Origin: Chitinophagaceae bacterium
Lineage (GTDB): Bacteria > Bacteroidota > Bacteroidia > Chitinophagales > Chitinophagaceae
DNA length: 64,000 nt
Direction of reading: 5' to 3'
NCBI GenBank assembly: GCA_016786845.1
Contig: JAEUVB010000004.1
Coordinates: 30,797 to 94,796, forward strand
The position numbers were made by a program, and so were the translations under genes. Numbering within the stretch: the stretch's first letter is position 1; every line of letters begins with the position of its first letter. Positions 18,294-27,199 of this stretch are shown piece by piece. Under the pieces are notes generated by a model. That model ran no database searches and had not been told where the DNA came from. It saw only the letters and a program-made list of their open reading frames with translations.

Positions 18294-19298
18294 ATGAAAA
18301 AACTATACTTAATTGTCCTCTTTTTCATGGCTGCTTTTACCATGAAAGCCCAATCTCCACAAACGATTATCGTTGACTTAAATGCTTCAAGCCCTACGTT
18401 TAACAGACCGTTGGCCGGTACACCGCCTACAGGTTTATCAGCTGTAGGAACATCAGTCTACTACAGTGTATTCGCTTTTACAGCACCGGTGAGTGGTTCT
18501 TATGCCTTTACCGCTATTGGTTCTTATGATAATTTCGGTGTATTGTATTCCAATGCCTTTAATCCATTGTCGCCTTTAACCAATGCGATGAGTGCTTCGG
18601 ATGATGTGATTGGTTCCAATTATCAAATCACTCAAAATTTAGTTGCCGGTACAACGTACTATCTTGTTTCTACATCTTTTAGCAATGGTGCTACGGGTAC
18701 TTATAATGTAACGATCAATGGACCTTTCCTGACGCCATTGCCTGTCACTTTAGGTGAATTTACTGCAGAGCTGAACGAAAGCGGTATGGCTAAGTTGAAT
18801 TGGAATACTGTTACTGAACAAAACAATGCTTATTTCAATATTCAGCGTTCAACCAATGGTCAGGATTTTAAAACTATCGGTTCTTTGACCACTCAGGCAG
18901 TCGATGGAAACAGCCAACGTGAATTAAACTACAGCTATATCGATGCAACCCCGGCAAGTACCAATTACTACCGCCTGGAGCAAGTAGATATCGATGGTAA
19001 AAAATCATTGAGCCGTACGGTACGTTTGGATAATGCGAGCCAATTGAATGGTGTAAGCGTGTATCCAAGTCCTGTAACCCGTGAATTGAATATTCGTTAT
19101 TCAGCCAATTCTACTCATGCTGTTGCCATTCGCATCAGCGACATGACCGGTAAAACGGTGTTGAATACCACTTTCAATGTCACGAAAGGAATCAATGAAA
19201 ATCACATTGATTTGTCTACACTTCCTGCAGCCACTTATGTACTCGATATGCAGTACAATGGTCAGACAAGCTTCCGTCAGACAGTGATCAAACAATAA
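18294..19298 (+). CDS. Secreted protein with T9SS type A sorting domain
   Basis: This 334-residue protein has a signal peptide (MKKLYLIVLFFMAAFTMKAQ). An N-terminal beta-rich domain (residues about 20-145) has a GSYAFTAIGSYDNFGVLY segment like the pre-peptidase or choice-of-anchor beta sandwiches. A fibronectin-like stretch follows (LPVTLGEFTAELNESGMAKLNWNTVTEQN, in pieces), the usual linker before T9SS tails. The C-terminal 80 residues form the sorting domain, from VYPSPVTRELNIRYS through MTGKTVLNT to TYVLDMQYNG and RQTVIKQ. It should be exported and cleaved or anchored by the gliding-associated system. Ligand unknown. Confidence 0.87.
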   Translation: MKKLYLIVLFFMAAFTMKAQSPQTIIVDLNASSPTFNRPLAGTPPTGLSAVGTSVYYSVFAFTAPVSGSYAFTAIGSYDNFGVLYSNAFNPLSPLTNAMSASDDVIGSNYQITQNLVAGTTYYLVSTSFSNGATGTYNVTINGPFLTPLPVTLGEFTAELNESGMAKLNWNTVTEQNNAYFNIQRSTNGQDFKTIGSLTTQAVDGNSQRELNYSYIDATPASTNYYRLEQVDIDGKKSLSRTVRLDNASQLNGVSVYPSPVTRELNIRYSANSTHAVAIRISDMTGKTVLNTTFNVTKGINENHIDLSTLPAATYVLDMQYNGQTSFRQTVIKQ

Positions 19299-19317
19299 GT
19301 TTACTTTATTTTAATAG

Positions 19318-19348
19318 AAAAGGCCGTCCCATGGATGGCCTTTTTTTA
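19318..19348 (+). terminator. Terminator after the 18294-19298 gene
   Basis: The stem AAAGGCCGTCC/GGATGGCCTTT has one G-T pair, a 3-base loop and T7. Confidence 0.85.
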
Positions 19349-19408
19349 TGATGATACATGACCCTTTTTCCCCGGCCTAAAAAATATAAATCAATCACTA
19401 TTTTTTTC

Positions 19409-19416
19409 TACATTTG
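19409..19416 (+). promoter_or_regulatory. Predicted -7 element before fhs
   Basis: TACATTTG matches TAnnTTTG and is 95 bases before the ATG. The leader between holds a 13-bp direct repeat (ATTAAACATTCACC, at 19478 and 19491) that recurs once near 46749. Confidence 0.4.
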
Positions 19417-19511
19417 GTTTCCTTAAATGGAGCCAAATTATTTTCATCCCTCTATTTAATTTATTGCTATTAACTCATTAAACATTCACCATTAAACATT
19501 CACCATTCATT

Positions 19512-21185
19512 ATGTTCCCATCCGATCTCGAAATTGCCCAATCTGCAACCATCCAACACATCAAAGTCATTGCTGACAAAATTGGTATCTCCGATGATGA
19601 TCTGCAGTATTATGGAAAGAATAAAGCGAAGTTGCCTTTAGATTTAATTGACGATGAAAAAGTAAAAAAGGCCAAACTCATTTTGGTGACTGCCATTAAT
19701 CCGACTCCGGCCGGAGAAGGAAAGACCACCGTGTCTATCGGGCTGAATGAAGGTTTGAATAAGATAGGGAAAAAATCGATTGTTGTACTACGTGAACCAT
19801 CCTTGGGACCGGTATTTGGAATTAAGGGAGGTGCTGCAGGTGGAGGTTACTCTCAGGTGATACCGATGGAAGATATCAACCTGCATTTTACCGGTGATTT
19901 TGCAGCGGTCGAAAAAGCCAATAATTTACTTTCGGCATTGATCGATAATAATTTACAGAATAAACAATTCAATTTGGGCATTGATCCGCGCACCATCAAA
20001 TGGAAGCGCGTAATGGATATGAATGATCGTGCCCTTCGTCATATTGTGATTGGAATTGGAGGCACCGCCAATGGGATACCGCGTGAGGATGGATTCAACA
20101 TTACCCCAGCTTCAGAGGTGATGGCCATCCTGTGTATGAGTAAGGATATCGATGATTTGAAAAACCGCTTGGGAAATATTTTTGTCGGTTTCACTTTCGA
20201 TAAAAAACCGATCTATGCCCGTGATTTGAAAGCAGAAGGTGCTATGGCCTTATTATTAAAAGATGCCATTAAACCTAATTTGGTTCAAACACTGGAAGGT
20301 AATCCGGCTATCTTACATGGCGGTCCGTTTGCCAATATTGCACAAGGAACAAACACCATACTTGCTACAAAAATGGGATTGTCACTGGGCGATTATGTAG
20401 TGACGGAAGCCGGTTTCGGTGCAGACCTTGGGGCAGAAAAATTCATGAATATCAAATGTGGTTATGGCAATCTGGCACCCGATGCCATTGTGATTGTAGC
20501 TACGATTCGTGCACTGCGTCATCATGGCGGTGCGAAAAAAGATGAGTACAATACGGCCAGTATGGAACGTGTGATGAAAGGATTCCAAAACCTTGAAAAA
20601 CATATAGAGAACTGTAAAAAATTCGGATTGACTCCGGTTGTGGCCATCAATTATTTCCCGGCAGATACACAAGAGGAAATTGAATATGTGCAATCGCAAT
20701 GCGAAAAATTAGGTGTTCGTGCCGTAGTATCTCATGGTTTTGCCAAGGGCGGAGAAGGTACGAAAGAATTAGCTGCTGCAGTTTGTGAAGTGATCGAAAG
20801 TGGAGTGAATCATTTCAAACCTTTATACGATTGGAACATGAGTGTAGAGGATAAGATCAACCGTATTGCTACAGAGATCTATGGAGCCGACGGGGTGGAA
20901 TACTCTTCTACCGCGCGTACACAATTAAAAATGATCAATTCCCTTGGTTACGATAAGCTTCCTGTATGCATGGCTAAAACACAGAAATCATTATCCGATA
21001 AAGAAACCGTAGTTGGCCGTCCGAAAGGATTTATCGTCAATGTGCGAGAGTTTGAATTTGCAGCCGGCGCAGGATTTATCATTCCTATATTAGGGGATAT
21101 GATGCGCATGCCGGGATTACCTGCTGTACCGGCTTCAGAGCATATGGATATCGACAATGCGGGAAAGATCAGCGGATTGAGTTGA
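19512..21185 (+). CDS. fhs: Formate-tetrahydrofolate ligase
   Basis: The enzyme makes 10-formyl-THF from formate, THF and ATP in the cytosol. The 557 residues show the ATP P-loop TPAGEGKTT (65-73), then REPSLGPVFGIKGGAAGGG, the family's second signature, and HGGPFANIAQGTNT. Length is typical of the bacterial monofunctional enzyme. The N-terminus MFPSDLEIAQSA fits the family. The fdhD gene follows after 48 bp. The pairing suggests that formate is a shared metabolite, but no formate dehydrogenase subunit lies in this window, and the folate cycle partner genes are also absent here. Confidence 0.97.
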   Translation: MFPSDLEIAQSATIQHIKVIADKIGISDDDLQYYGKNKAKLPLDLIDDEKVKKAKLILVTAINPTPAGEGKTTVSIGLNEGLNKIGKKSIVVLREPSLGPVFGIKGGAAGGGYSQVIPMEDINLHFTGDFAAVEKANNLLSALIDNNLQNKQFNLGIDPRTIKWKRVMDMNDRALRHIVIGIGGTANGIPREDGFNITPASEVMAILCMSKDIDDLKNRLGNIFVGFTFDKKPIYARDLKAEGAMALLLKDAIKPNLVQTLEGNPAILHGGPFANIAQGTNTILATKMGLSLGDYVVTEAGFGADLGAEKFMNIKCGYGNLAPDAIVIVATIRALRHHGGAKKDEYNTASMERVMKGFQNLEKHIENCKKFGLTPVVAINYFPADTQEEIEYVQSQCEKLGVRAVVSHGFAKGGEGTKELAAAVCEVIESGVNHFKPLYDWNMSVEDKINRIATEIYGADGVEYSSTARTQLKMINSLGYDKLPVCMAKTQKSLSDKETVVGRPKGFIVNVREFEFAAGAGFIIPILGDMMRMPGLPAVPASEHMDIDNAGKISGLS

Positions 21186-21201
21186 TGAGCGTTTAAGGCC
21201 A

Positions 21202-21229
21202 TTGAATCAACTAATACAACTTACATTTG
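21202..21229 (+). promoter_or_regulatory. Predicted promoter of fdhD with no 5' UTR
   Basis: TTG (21202-21204), a 17-base spacer and TACATTTG (21222-21229), a full match to the Bacteroidota consensus. The ATG begins only five positions after the -7 element, at 21234, so the transcript is predicted to start at the start codon. Confidence 0.6.
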
Positions 21230-21233
21230 TACC

Positions 21234-22001
21234 ATGCATCAAGTGCAAGCGGTAAAATATACATTGGGTGAGCGTCATCTTGTTGATGATACACTTACCA
21301 TAGAAGAGATGCTTAGCATCAGCATCAATGGAGAACCCTATACCATGACGATGCGAACACCGGGTTATGAGGAAGAACTTACACGTGGTATATTATTGAG
21401 TGAAGATGTCTATGATGGAATTGAAAACCCGACATTTTTGGTTACCGAAAAAAATGATCATGGATATATCACCAAAGTCAATGTAGTCCTTAAGCCCGAG
21501 CAATTAGGAAAGGGTATACTCAGTAAACGTAATTTGTTGTCAGTGACCAGTTGCGGGATGTGCGGTAAGTATGAAACGGATCTTGCATTGAATGGTGAGC
21601 GGCTTGAGACATCTGCCGATTTATCTTTTGAGCAGGTATCCTCTTTTTTTATCCAAATGAAGAAAGCTCAGGAAAATTTTCAGCATACCGGTGGTTCGCA
21701 TGCAGCTGCAGCATTTTCAGCAGAAGGGAAACTATTGGTGTGCAGAGAAGATATCGGAAGGCACAATGCCGTAGATAAAGTGATCGGATTTTTAATGTTG
21801 CGTCAACTTCAGCAACAAGCTGTTTGTCTGATTGTCAGCGGGCGGGTTTCATACGAAATCGTGAGTAAATGTTATCGGGCACGTATTCCCTATTTGGCTG
21901 CCGTTTCAGCGCCGTCATCCATGGCGGTTGAATATTGTAAAGACAAAGGGATACAATTATATGCTTTTTGCCGGGAAGATCGGGCTACAAAATATTCATG
22001 A
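21234..22001 (+). CDS. fdhD: Formate dehydrogenase accessory sulfurtransferase FdhD
   Basis: FdhD moves sulfur from a cysteine desulfurase to the molybdenum/tungsten bis-MGD cofactor, which activates formate dehydrogenases. The 255 residues carry the two catalytic cysteines C107 and C110 in SCGMCGK, then TGGSHAAAAF, the conserved REDIGRHNAVDKVIG and VSGRVSYEIVSKC. The C-terminal half forms the cofactor-binding nucleotide-deaminase-like fold. It lies behind fhs but has a well-formed promoter of its own. Its presence implies that a molybdenum-dependent formate dehydrogenase or related oxidoreductase is encoded elsewhere. Confidence 0.95.
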   Translation: MHQVQAVKYTLGERHLVDDTLTIEEMLSISINGEPYTMTMRTPGYEEELTRGILLSEDVYDGIENPTFLVTEKNDHGYITKVNVVLKPEQLGKGILSKRNLLSVTSCGMCGKYETDLALNGERLETSADLSFEQVSSFFIQMKKAQENFQHTGGSHAAAAFSAEGKLLVCREDIGRHNAVDKVIGFLMLRQLQQQAVCLIVSGRVSYEIVSKCYRARIPYLAAVSAPSSMAVEYCKDKGIQLYAFCREDRATKYS

Positions 22002-22005
22002 ACAT

Positions 22006-22042
22006 AAAAAAACCGCAACGATGAATTTCGTTGCGGTTTTGT
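22006..22042. terminator. Bidirectional terminator between fdhD and the PKD protein gene
   Basis: The stem AAAACCGCAACGA/TCGTTGCGGTTTT is flanked by A-runs and T-runs, so it can end transcription from both convergent genes. Confidence 0.85.
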
Positions 22043-22064
22043 ATAAGAACAGAACTATGCGTCT

Positions 22065-24746
22065 CTATTGTTTGATGAGCTGACGATGATATCGGTGCGC
22101 TTTTTGGTCACTCAACAATATCGTATACATTCCCGGAGCCAGACCGTTCAAATCCAAACGATAGGTTTGAGTTTGATTCTCACCCAATTGAATCAATCGG
22201 ATGGTTTGTCCGGTAATATCCGTCAGACGTAAAGTATAGTTGCCGGCGCCGGGTAACAGAATATCCGTATAAGCATAACCCGGATTAGGATAAACGACCA
22301 ATTCATTCGCATCCATATTTACATTATTCACGCCGGAAGACCCAACGACAATGTTATGACAAATGGTATCGGTACATGTTTGTTGATTAGAATCGATACC
22401 ATAAACATATAAGCATACGTTGTAGTTTCCACTTGAATTATATGTATGGGTCGGGTTCATCAGGTTAGATCCGGTGCCATCTCCAAAGTTCCAGGTATAA
22501 GTCGTGCTGGTACAATTGACACAAGAAGTCGTGTTGGTGAAGTTGGCGGTTAAGCCGGAGATGCTTTGATTGAAACCGGCATTGACCAAACAATTACCAC
22601 CACCTGAGCCGCCGGTTTGCACATAGAGGCTATCGCAATACGTACAACTTGAAATGGTTCCATTTGAAGAAACGGTAACGACTAAGCAAACATTGTAAAA
22701 GCCGCTGACTGCGTAAGTGTGGGATGGGCTGATGAGGGTAGATGTGCCACCATCGCCAAAAGTCCAGTAGGCTGCTGTAATGGTTCCGCCGGTAGAAGTA
22801 TTGGTAAAGTTATAGTTACCGCCCCCTGTATATAAAGCTGTAAATCCGGCATTGCAACCGGTACTACCGGAGCCGACATAAATGGAATCACAGAAACTGC
22901 ATTGGAAATTACCACCCGTAGTGCTGCCACCATAAATGGTCAGACAAACATAATACCATCCGCTGCTTGCATAGGTATGTGTTGGATTTGAAAGTGTGGA
23001 AGTACCTCCGTCTCCAAAGGTCCAGGAATAACCACTGATAGGACCGGGAGCTGTAGAGGTATTGGAAAAACTAACGGTGTTTCCGCTGCTGCTATAAATA
23101 AAGTTTGCATTACATCCGCCACCGGTGTTTTGTATCGTCACTGAATCGCAATACGTACAGGTAAATGAAGTATTATTCGAGTCGATACCGGATATGGTCA
23201 GGCACACAAGATATGAGCCTCCGGTTGCATAGGTATGAGTAGGACTAGTCAGCGAAGATGTGCCACCGTCGCCAAAGGTCCATGCATAAGAAGTGATAGT
23301 ACCCGGAGCTGTGGAAGTATTTGTAAATGCTGCAAGACTGCCACTGACCGTAGTGAGGAAAGAAGCATTGCATCCGGTAGTACCACCACCACTTACGTAG
23401 ATGGAATCACAATAGGTACATTGGAATCCGCCGACGATGGTACCGCCCCAGATGGTGAGGCAAACTTGATACCAGCCACTATTTGAATAAGTATGAGTCG
23501 GATTGGCTAGGGAAGAAGTTCCGCCATCTCCAAAGTTCCAACTATAACCGGTAATAGGACCGGGAGCAGTGGAAGTATTATTGAAGATAAAAGTTGTGCC
23601 CGTGCTAGTATATACATAGTTTGCATTACATGTTGAACCGGTATTGGAGATGGTCACACTATCGCACCAAACACAAGTATAGGAAAGCCCTGCAGAAATT
23701 CCGGTTATCGTCAGACAAACATTGTATGAACCTCCGTTCAAATAAGTATGCGTAGGGTTAGGAAGGCTTGATGTACCTCCATCACCGAAGTTCCAACTAT
23801 ATCCTGTAATAGTACCCGGTCCGGATGCTGTATTGGTAAAGGCTACGGTATTGCCACTTTGAGCACTGATGAATGATGCATTGCAGTTTGAAGTGCCACC
23901 GCCGGCATTACTCACATAAACCGAATCACACCAGGTACATTGAAAACCGGTACCGGCATTATTGTTATATACTGTCAGGCAAACCTGATACCAACCGTTA
24001 TTGGCGTAAGTATGAGTAGGGTTTTGAGAAGAAGAAGTGCCACCATCACCAAAAGTCCAGCTCCAGCCATTAATGGTTCCGGAGGCTGTAGACAGGTCTG
24101 TAAAATTCACTAAACCGGAAGTGCCATTGGAATGAGAAAAATTTGCATTGCAAGTGGTGCCACCCCCGGTCTGAATATTCACGCTATCACAATAAGTGCA
24201 GGTATAGGACAGGCCATTCAAATCGATACCGTTAATGGTGAGACATGTATTATAGATTCCGTTCGCGGCATAAGTATGTGAAGGATTAGGGAGATTGGAT
24301 GTGCCTCCATCACCAAAGGTCCAATTATATCCGGTAATTGTACCGGAGCCGGTAGACGTATTGGTGAAGCTGGCTACAGAACCACTAACGGTCGAATAGA
24401 AAGAGGCATTACAGTTACTACCGCCGTTGGGTCCGATATAAATAGAATCACAATAGGTACACTGGAATCCCCCAATGGTGCCGGGTATAGTTCCTGAGAC
24501 AACCATGCAGGCATAGTACATCCCATTGGCATAGGTATGGGTAGGGCTTGATGCGGTAGAAGTACCACCATCACCGAAATTCCAATAGTAATTGTTGATG
24601 ACATAGCCGGCCGGTACAATAGCTGTAAAGGTGGTATTGTTTCCGGTGGTAACAGATGAATAGGAAACATTGCTGCAAGTGGTTTGGGCTTGCATCAAGA
24701 ATCCTGTAAGGACAAAAATTAAGCTTAGAAAAAAGTGTTTGTTCAT
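22065..24746 (-). CDS. Secreted protein with nine PKD repeats and T9SS sorting domain
   Basis: This 893-residue surface or secreted protein has a signal peptide (MNKHFFLSLIFVLTGFLMQAQ). Nine PKD-type repeats of about 85-90 residues follow, each with a (Y/S)W(N/T)FGDGG(T)S core and a PTHTY or PSHTY end. Most repeats also begin CNA and end with a CTYCDS-like motif (variants CTWCDS, CVWCDS, CSFCDS), giving three cysteines per repeat. The last repeat differs (FGDGTGSNLMNPTHTY, CTDTICHNIVV). The C-terminal 75 residues are the sorting domain (VYPNPGYAYTDILL to HRQLIKQ). PKD repeats usually serve binding or spacing; the ligand is unknown. Confidence 0.9.
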   Translation of the reverse strand: MNKHFFLSLIFVLTGFLMQAQTTCSNVSYSSVTTGNNTTFTAIVPAGYVINNYYWNFGDGGTSTASSPTHTYANGMYYACMVVSGTIPGTIGGFQCTYCDSIYIGPNGGSNCNASFYSTVSGSVASFTNTSTGSGTITGYNWTFGDGGTSNLPNPSHTYAANGIYNTCLTINGIDLNGLSYTCTYCDSVNIQTGGGTTCNANFSHSNGTSGLVNFTDLSTASGTINGWSWTFGDGGTSSSQNPTHTYANNGWYQVCLTVYNNNAGTGFQCTWCDSVYVSNAGGGTSNCNASFISAQSGNTVAFTNTASGPGTITGYSWNFGDGGTSSLPNPTHTYLNGGSYNVCLTITGISAGLSYTCVWCDSVTISNTGSTCNANYVYTSTGTTFIFNNTSTAPGPITGYSWNFGDGGTSSLANPTHTYSNSGWYQVCLTIWGGTIVGGFQCTYCDSIYVSGGGTTGCNASFLTTVSGSLAAFTNTSTAPGTITSYAWTFGDGGTSSLTSPTHTYATGGSYLVCLTISGIDSNNTSFTCTYCDSVTIQNTGGGCNANFIYSSSGNTVSFSNTSTAPGPISGYSWTFGDGGTSTLSNPTHTYASSGWYYVCLTIYGGSTTGGNFQCSFCDSIYVGSGSTGCNAGFTALYTGGGNYNFTNTSTGGTITAAYWTFGDGGTSTLISPSHTYAVSGFYNVCLVVTVSSNGTISSCTYCDSLYVQTGGSGGGNCLVNAGFNQSISGLTANFTNTTSCVNCTSTTYTWNFGDGTGSNLMNPTHTYNSSGNYNVCLYVYGIDSNQQTCTDTICHNIVVGSSGVNNVNMDANELVVYPNPGYAYTDILLPGAGNYTLRLTDITGQTIRLIQLGENQTQTYRLDLNGLAPGMYTILLSDQKAHRYHRQLIKQ

Positions 24747-24848
24747 GATAAAAGAAATAGGGGGTTAACAATCTTGATTCGAGAGGAGGCTTCCGCAATC
24801 ATAGACGGAGGGGCATTTATGTTTGTTAGCGAAGTGCAAACAAAAAAT

Positions 24849-24879
24849 AAAAAAGCCATCGGTAAGGATGGCTTTTTTG
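24849..24879 (-). terminator. Terminator after tsf
   Basis: The stem AAAAAGCCATC/GATGGCTTTTTT has a 6-base loop; it is 20 bp beyond the tsf stop and symmetric enough to work on both strands. Confidence 0.85.
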
Positions 24880-24898
24880 TGAATTTTTATTTCTTCGA

Positions 24899-25750
24899 TT
24901 AACCGATGTTCAGGCGTTTGAATGCTGTAACGGTCAAATCATTTTCGATACTTTTCAGATATTCCGCAACCGTTTTGCTGCCATCTTTCACGAAAGGTTG
25001 TGCGAGCAAAGTATTTTCTTTAAAGTATGCATTAATTTTTCCGTCAGCGATTTTGGAAATCATATCTTCCGGTTTTCCGGCCATTTTAGGATCTGCTTTC
25101 ATTTGCTCCATGATGATATCTTTTTCACGGGCAATGGTTTCAGCAGGTACGGCACTTGGATCAACCGCTACAGGATTCATGGCTGCAATTTGCATGGCGC
25201 AATCTTTTCCGGCAGCTTGGTTCGCATCAGTAGCGGCTTTATTCAATCCAACTAATACAGCTACGCGATAACCAGCATGGTTATAGGCAACAACTGATTC
25301 TGATTCGATACGCTCAAATGAAGTGATGTCAATTTTCTCACCGATTTTCGCAACAGTTTCCATTAGTTTATCTCCAACGGTCAGGTTTTCGTAAGCACAA
25401 GCTTTCAAATCGTCGATAGACTGGCAGTTATTGTTGACAGCGGTATCCGTAAAACTGAGTGCGAGGTTAATGAAATCTTCATTTTTAGCTACGAAATCAG
25501 TTTCTGAAGTCAGGTTCATCACGATACCGAATTTCTTATCGGCAGAAGTTTTTGCAATCACAACACCTTCTTTGGCATCACGATCACTACGTTTAGCGGC
25601 TACTTTTTGACCTTTTTTACGAAGGAAATCAATGGCGGCTTCAAAATCTCCACCTGTTTCTTGCAATGCAGCGCGGCAGTCCATCATACCGGCACCTGTT
25701 TGCTGACGAAGTTTATTGACATCGGCAGCGCTTATAGTTACTGTACTCAT
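24899..25750 (-). CDS. tsf: Elongation factor Ts
   Basis: EF-Ts exchanges GDP for GTP on EF-Tu during translation. The 283 residues start MSTVTISAADVNKLRQQTGAGMMDCRAAL (in pieces), with the conserved UBA-like domain, followed by the TDFVAKNEDF block that contacts EF-Tu. The frame is open back to 25876, but that extension is unlike EF-Ts and contains the intergenic hairpin region, so ATG 25750 is the start. It is the last gene of rplM-rpsI-rpsB-tsf. The rpsB-tsf gap is 126 bp and contains a strong inverted repeat. Confidence 0.96.
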   Translation of the reverse strand: MSTVTISAADVNKLRQQTGAGMMDCRAALQETGGDFEAAIDFLRKKGQKVAAKRSDRDAKEGVVIAKTSADKKFGIVMNLTSETDFVAKNEDFINLALSFTDTAVNNNCQSIDDLKACAYENLTVGDKLMETVAKIGEKIDITSFERIESESVVAYNHAGYRVAVLVGLNKAATDANQAAGKDCAMQIAAMNPVAVDPSAVPAETIAREKDIIMEQMKADPKMAGKPEDMISKIADGKINAYFKENTLLAQPFVKDGSKTVAEYLKSIENDLTVTAFKRLNIG

Positions 25751-25838
25751 GATAATTAAATTTTTAAAAATTGTGAGGTAACGAGTAGTATCGTTCCTAT
25801 TACAAATGAATAAATGATTAAAGTGAAAAGAAAGTAAG

Positions 25839-25867
25839 CCGGAGGCCTTTAAGTCAGAGGCCTCCGG
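25839..25867 (-). promoter_or_regulatory. Perfect hairpin between rpsB and tsf (possible attenuator)
   Basis: CCGGAGGCCT pairs perfectly with AGGCCTCCGG across a 9-base loop, starting 9 bp after the rpsB stop. The bases that follow on the minus strand (CTTACTTTCTTTTC) are pyrimidine-rich but not a clean T-run. It could be a partial terminator or a stabiliser of the rpsB message end. Confidence 0.7.
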
Positions 25868-25876
25868 AGCTTTCAA

Positions 25877-26731
25877 TTATTTTTTAGCTGCCGGGCTTGT
25901 CGTACGACGGGTTCCGGTTGCTTTTTTACGAGGAGCTGCTTTTTTTGCACCTTCTTCAGAGTCATCTCCGCCTTCGGCCAGATTCAACATTTGTTCTTCT
26001 GTTCCTTCTTCTTCTGAATCTTCCATTTTATCTTTTTCAGTTTCTCTTTCCTGAAGACCTTCGATAATGGCAGCGGTGATGTAGTTGGTGATAATGGCGA
26101 TAGATTTAGTCGCATCATCATTTGCCGGGATGGCAAAATCTACTTTATTCGGATCGCTGTTGGTATCCACCATTCCTAAAGTGGTAATTCCAAGACGACG
26201 AGCTTCTGCTAAAGCAATGTGTTCGTGAGAGATATCGCAGATAAAGAGTGCTGCCGGGATACGTGCCATATTGGAAATTCCACCCAACACTTTTTCCATT
26301 TTATCTTTATCACGCTTCAAAGTCAAACGCTCTTTTTTGTTGATGCTGATGCTGCTATCTTCAAGCATTTTCTCGATGCTCTGCATTTTTTTCACACTCT
26401 TACGAATGGTTCCGAAATTCGTCAGCATACCACCCAACCAACGGTCGGTTACGTAAGGCATATTTACGCGTTGTGCGCAATCTGTAACGATTTCTTTGGC
26501 TTGCTTTTTTGTAGCGACAAAAAGAATTTTTTTACCACTTTTAGCCAATTGCTTCATCACGGCAGCGGCTTCTTGTAACCCTTCAATGGTTTTATTAAGG
26601 TCAATGATATGGATACCTTTTTTCTCGGCAAAGATGTAAGGTAACATCTTCGGGTTCCATTTTTTACGCAGGTGACCAAAGTGTACACCTGAATCGAGTA
26701 ATTGTTGATGTAATGATGTATTTTCTGACAT
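25877..26731 (-). CDS. rpsB: 30S ribosomal protein S2 with extended tail
   Basis: S2 is a late-assembling small-subunit protein that helps hold S1. The 284 residues include the family core: LLDSGVHFGHLRKKWNPKM at the N-terminus, LFVATKKQAKEIV, VTDRWLGGMLTNF and ALFICDISHEHIALAEARRLGI. After the core (about residue 230) comes an acidic stretch (EDSEEEGTEEQ) and then a Lys/Arg/Ala-rich end (APRKKATGTRRTT), longer than the E. coli protein and of low complexity. It is preceded by rpsI with 53 bp between them. Confidence 0.97.
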   Translation of the reverse strand: MSENTSLHQQLLDSGVHFGHLRKKWNPKMLPYIFAEKKGIHIIDLNKTIEGLQEAAAVMKQLAKSGKKILFVATKKQAKEIVTDCAQRVNMPYVTDRWLGGMLTNFGTIRKSVKKMQSIEKMLEDSSISINKKERLTLKRDKDKMEKVLGGISNMARIPAALFICDISHEHIALAEARRLGITTLGMVDTNSDPNKVDFAIPANDDATKSIAIITNYITAAIIEGLQERETEKDKMEDSEEEGTEEQMLNLAEGGDDSEEGAKKAAPRKKATGTRRTTSPAAKK

Positions 26732-26784
26732 GATATTGTATCGTTATAAGTTGTTGTAAAATGAATTGTTTTCGGACGAAGCGA

Positions 26785-27174
26785 TTAACGTTTAGAGAAT
26801 TGATAACTTCTACGGGCCTTCTTATGACCGAATTTCTTACGTTCTACAGAACGAGGGTCACGGGTCAGTAATCCTGCCGGCTTCAAAGTCACTCGGATTT
26901 CAGCATCCAGATCACATAGGGCACGGGAGATACCCAGTTTGATAGCTTCTGCTTGTCCTTTTTGTCCGCCACCATCTACGGTAACATTCACATCATATTG
27001 ATCCATCGCATTGATGGTCTTTAAAGGGAGTTCAACCTGATTTTGAAGATACATCAGGGGGAAGTATACTTTATAATCACGGTCATTTACGGTGATTTTG
27101 CCACTGCCTTTACTGATATAGATACGTGCAACGGCTTCTTTTCTACGACCAATGGCTTTTTTCTGTTTTTCCAT
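26785..27174 (-). CDS. rpsI: 30S ribosomal protein S9
   Basis: The 129-residue S9 starts MEKQKKAIGRRKEAVARIYI and ends with the basic RRSYQFSKR tail that reaches the P-site tRNA. The block GGGQKGQAEAIKLGISRAL is diagnostic. It lies 25 bp after rplM and is surely co-transcribed with it. Confidence 0.98.
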   Translation of the reverse strand: MEKQKKAIGRRKEAVARIYISKGSGKITVNDRDYKVYFPLMYLQNQVELPLKTINAMDQYDVNVTVDGGGQKGQAEAIKLGISRALCDLDAEIRVTLKPAGLLTRDPRSVERKKFGHKKARRSYQFSKR

Positions 27175-27199
27175 TATTTATTAGAATTTATTTGGATGA

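Noticed and set aside
19478..19507. ATTAAACATTCACC direct repeat before fhs, also near 46749
   Set aside because: Only 13 bp and low complexity; may be chance or a common intergenic string, not enough to call an element.
25751..25876. N-terminal extension of tsf to 25876
   Set aside because: The additional 42 residues are unlike EF-Ts and cover the intergenic hairpin; ATG 25750 matches the family start.
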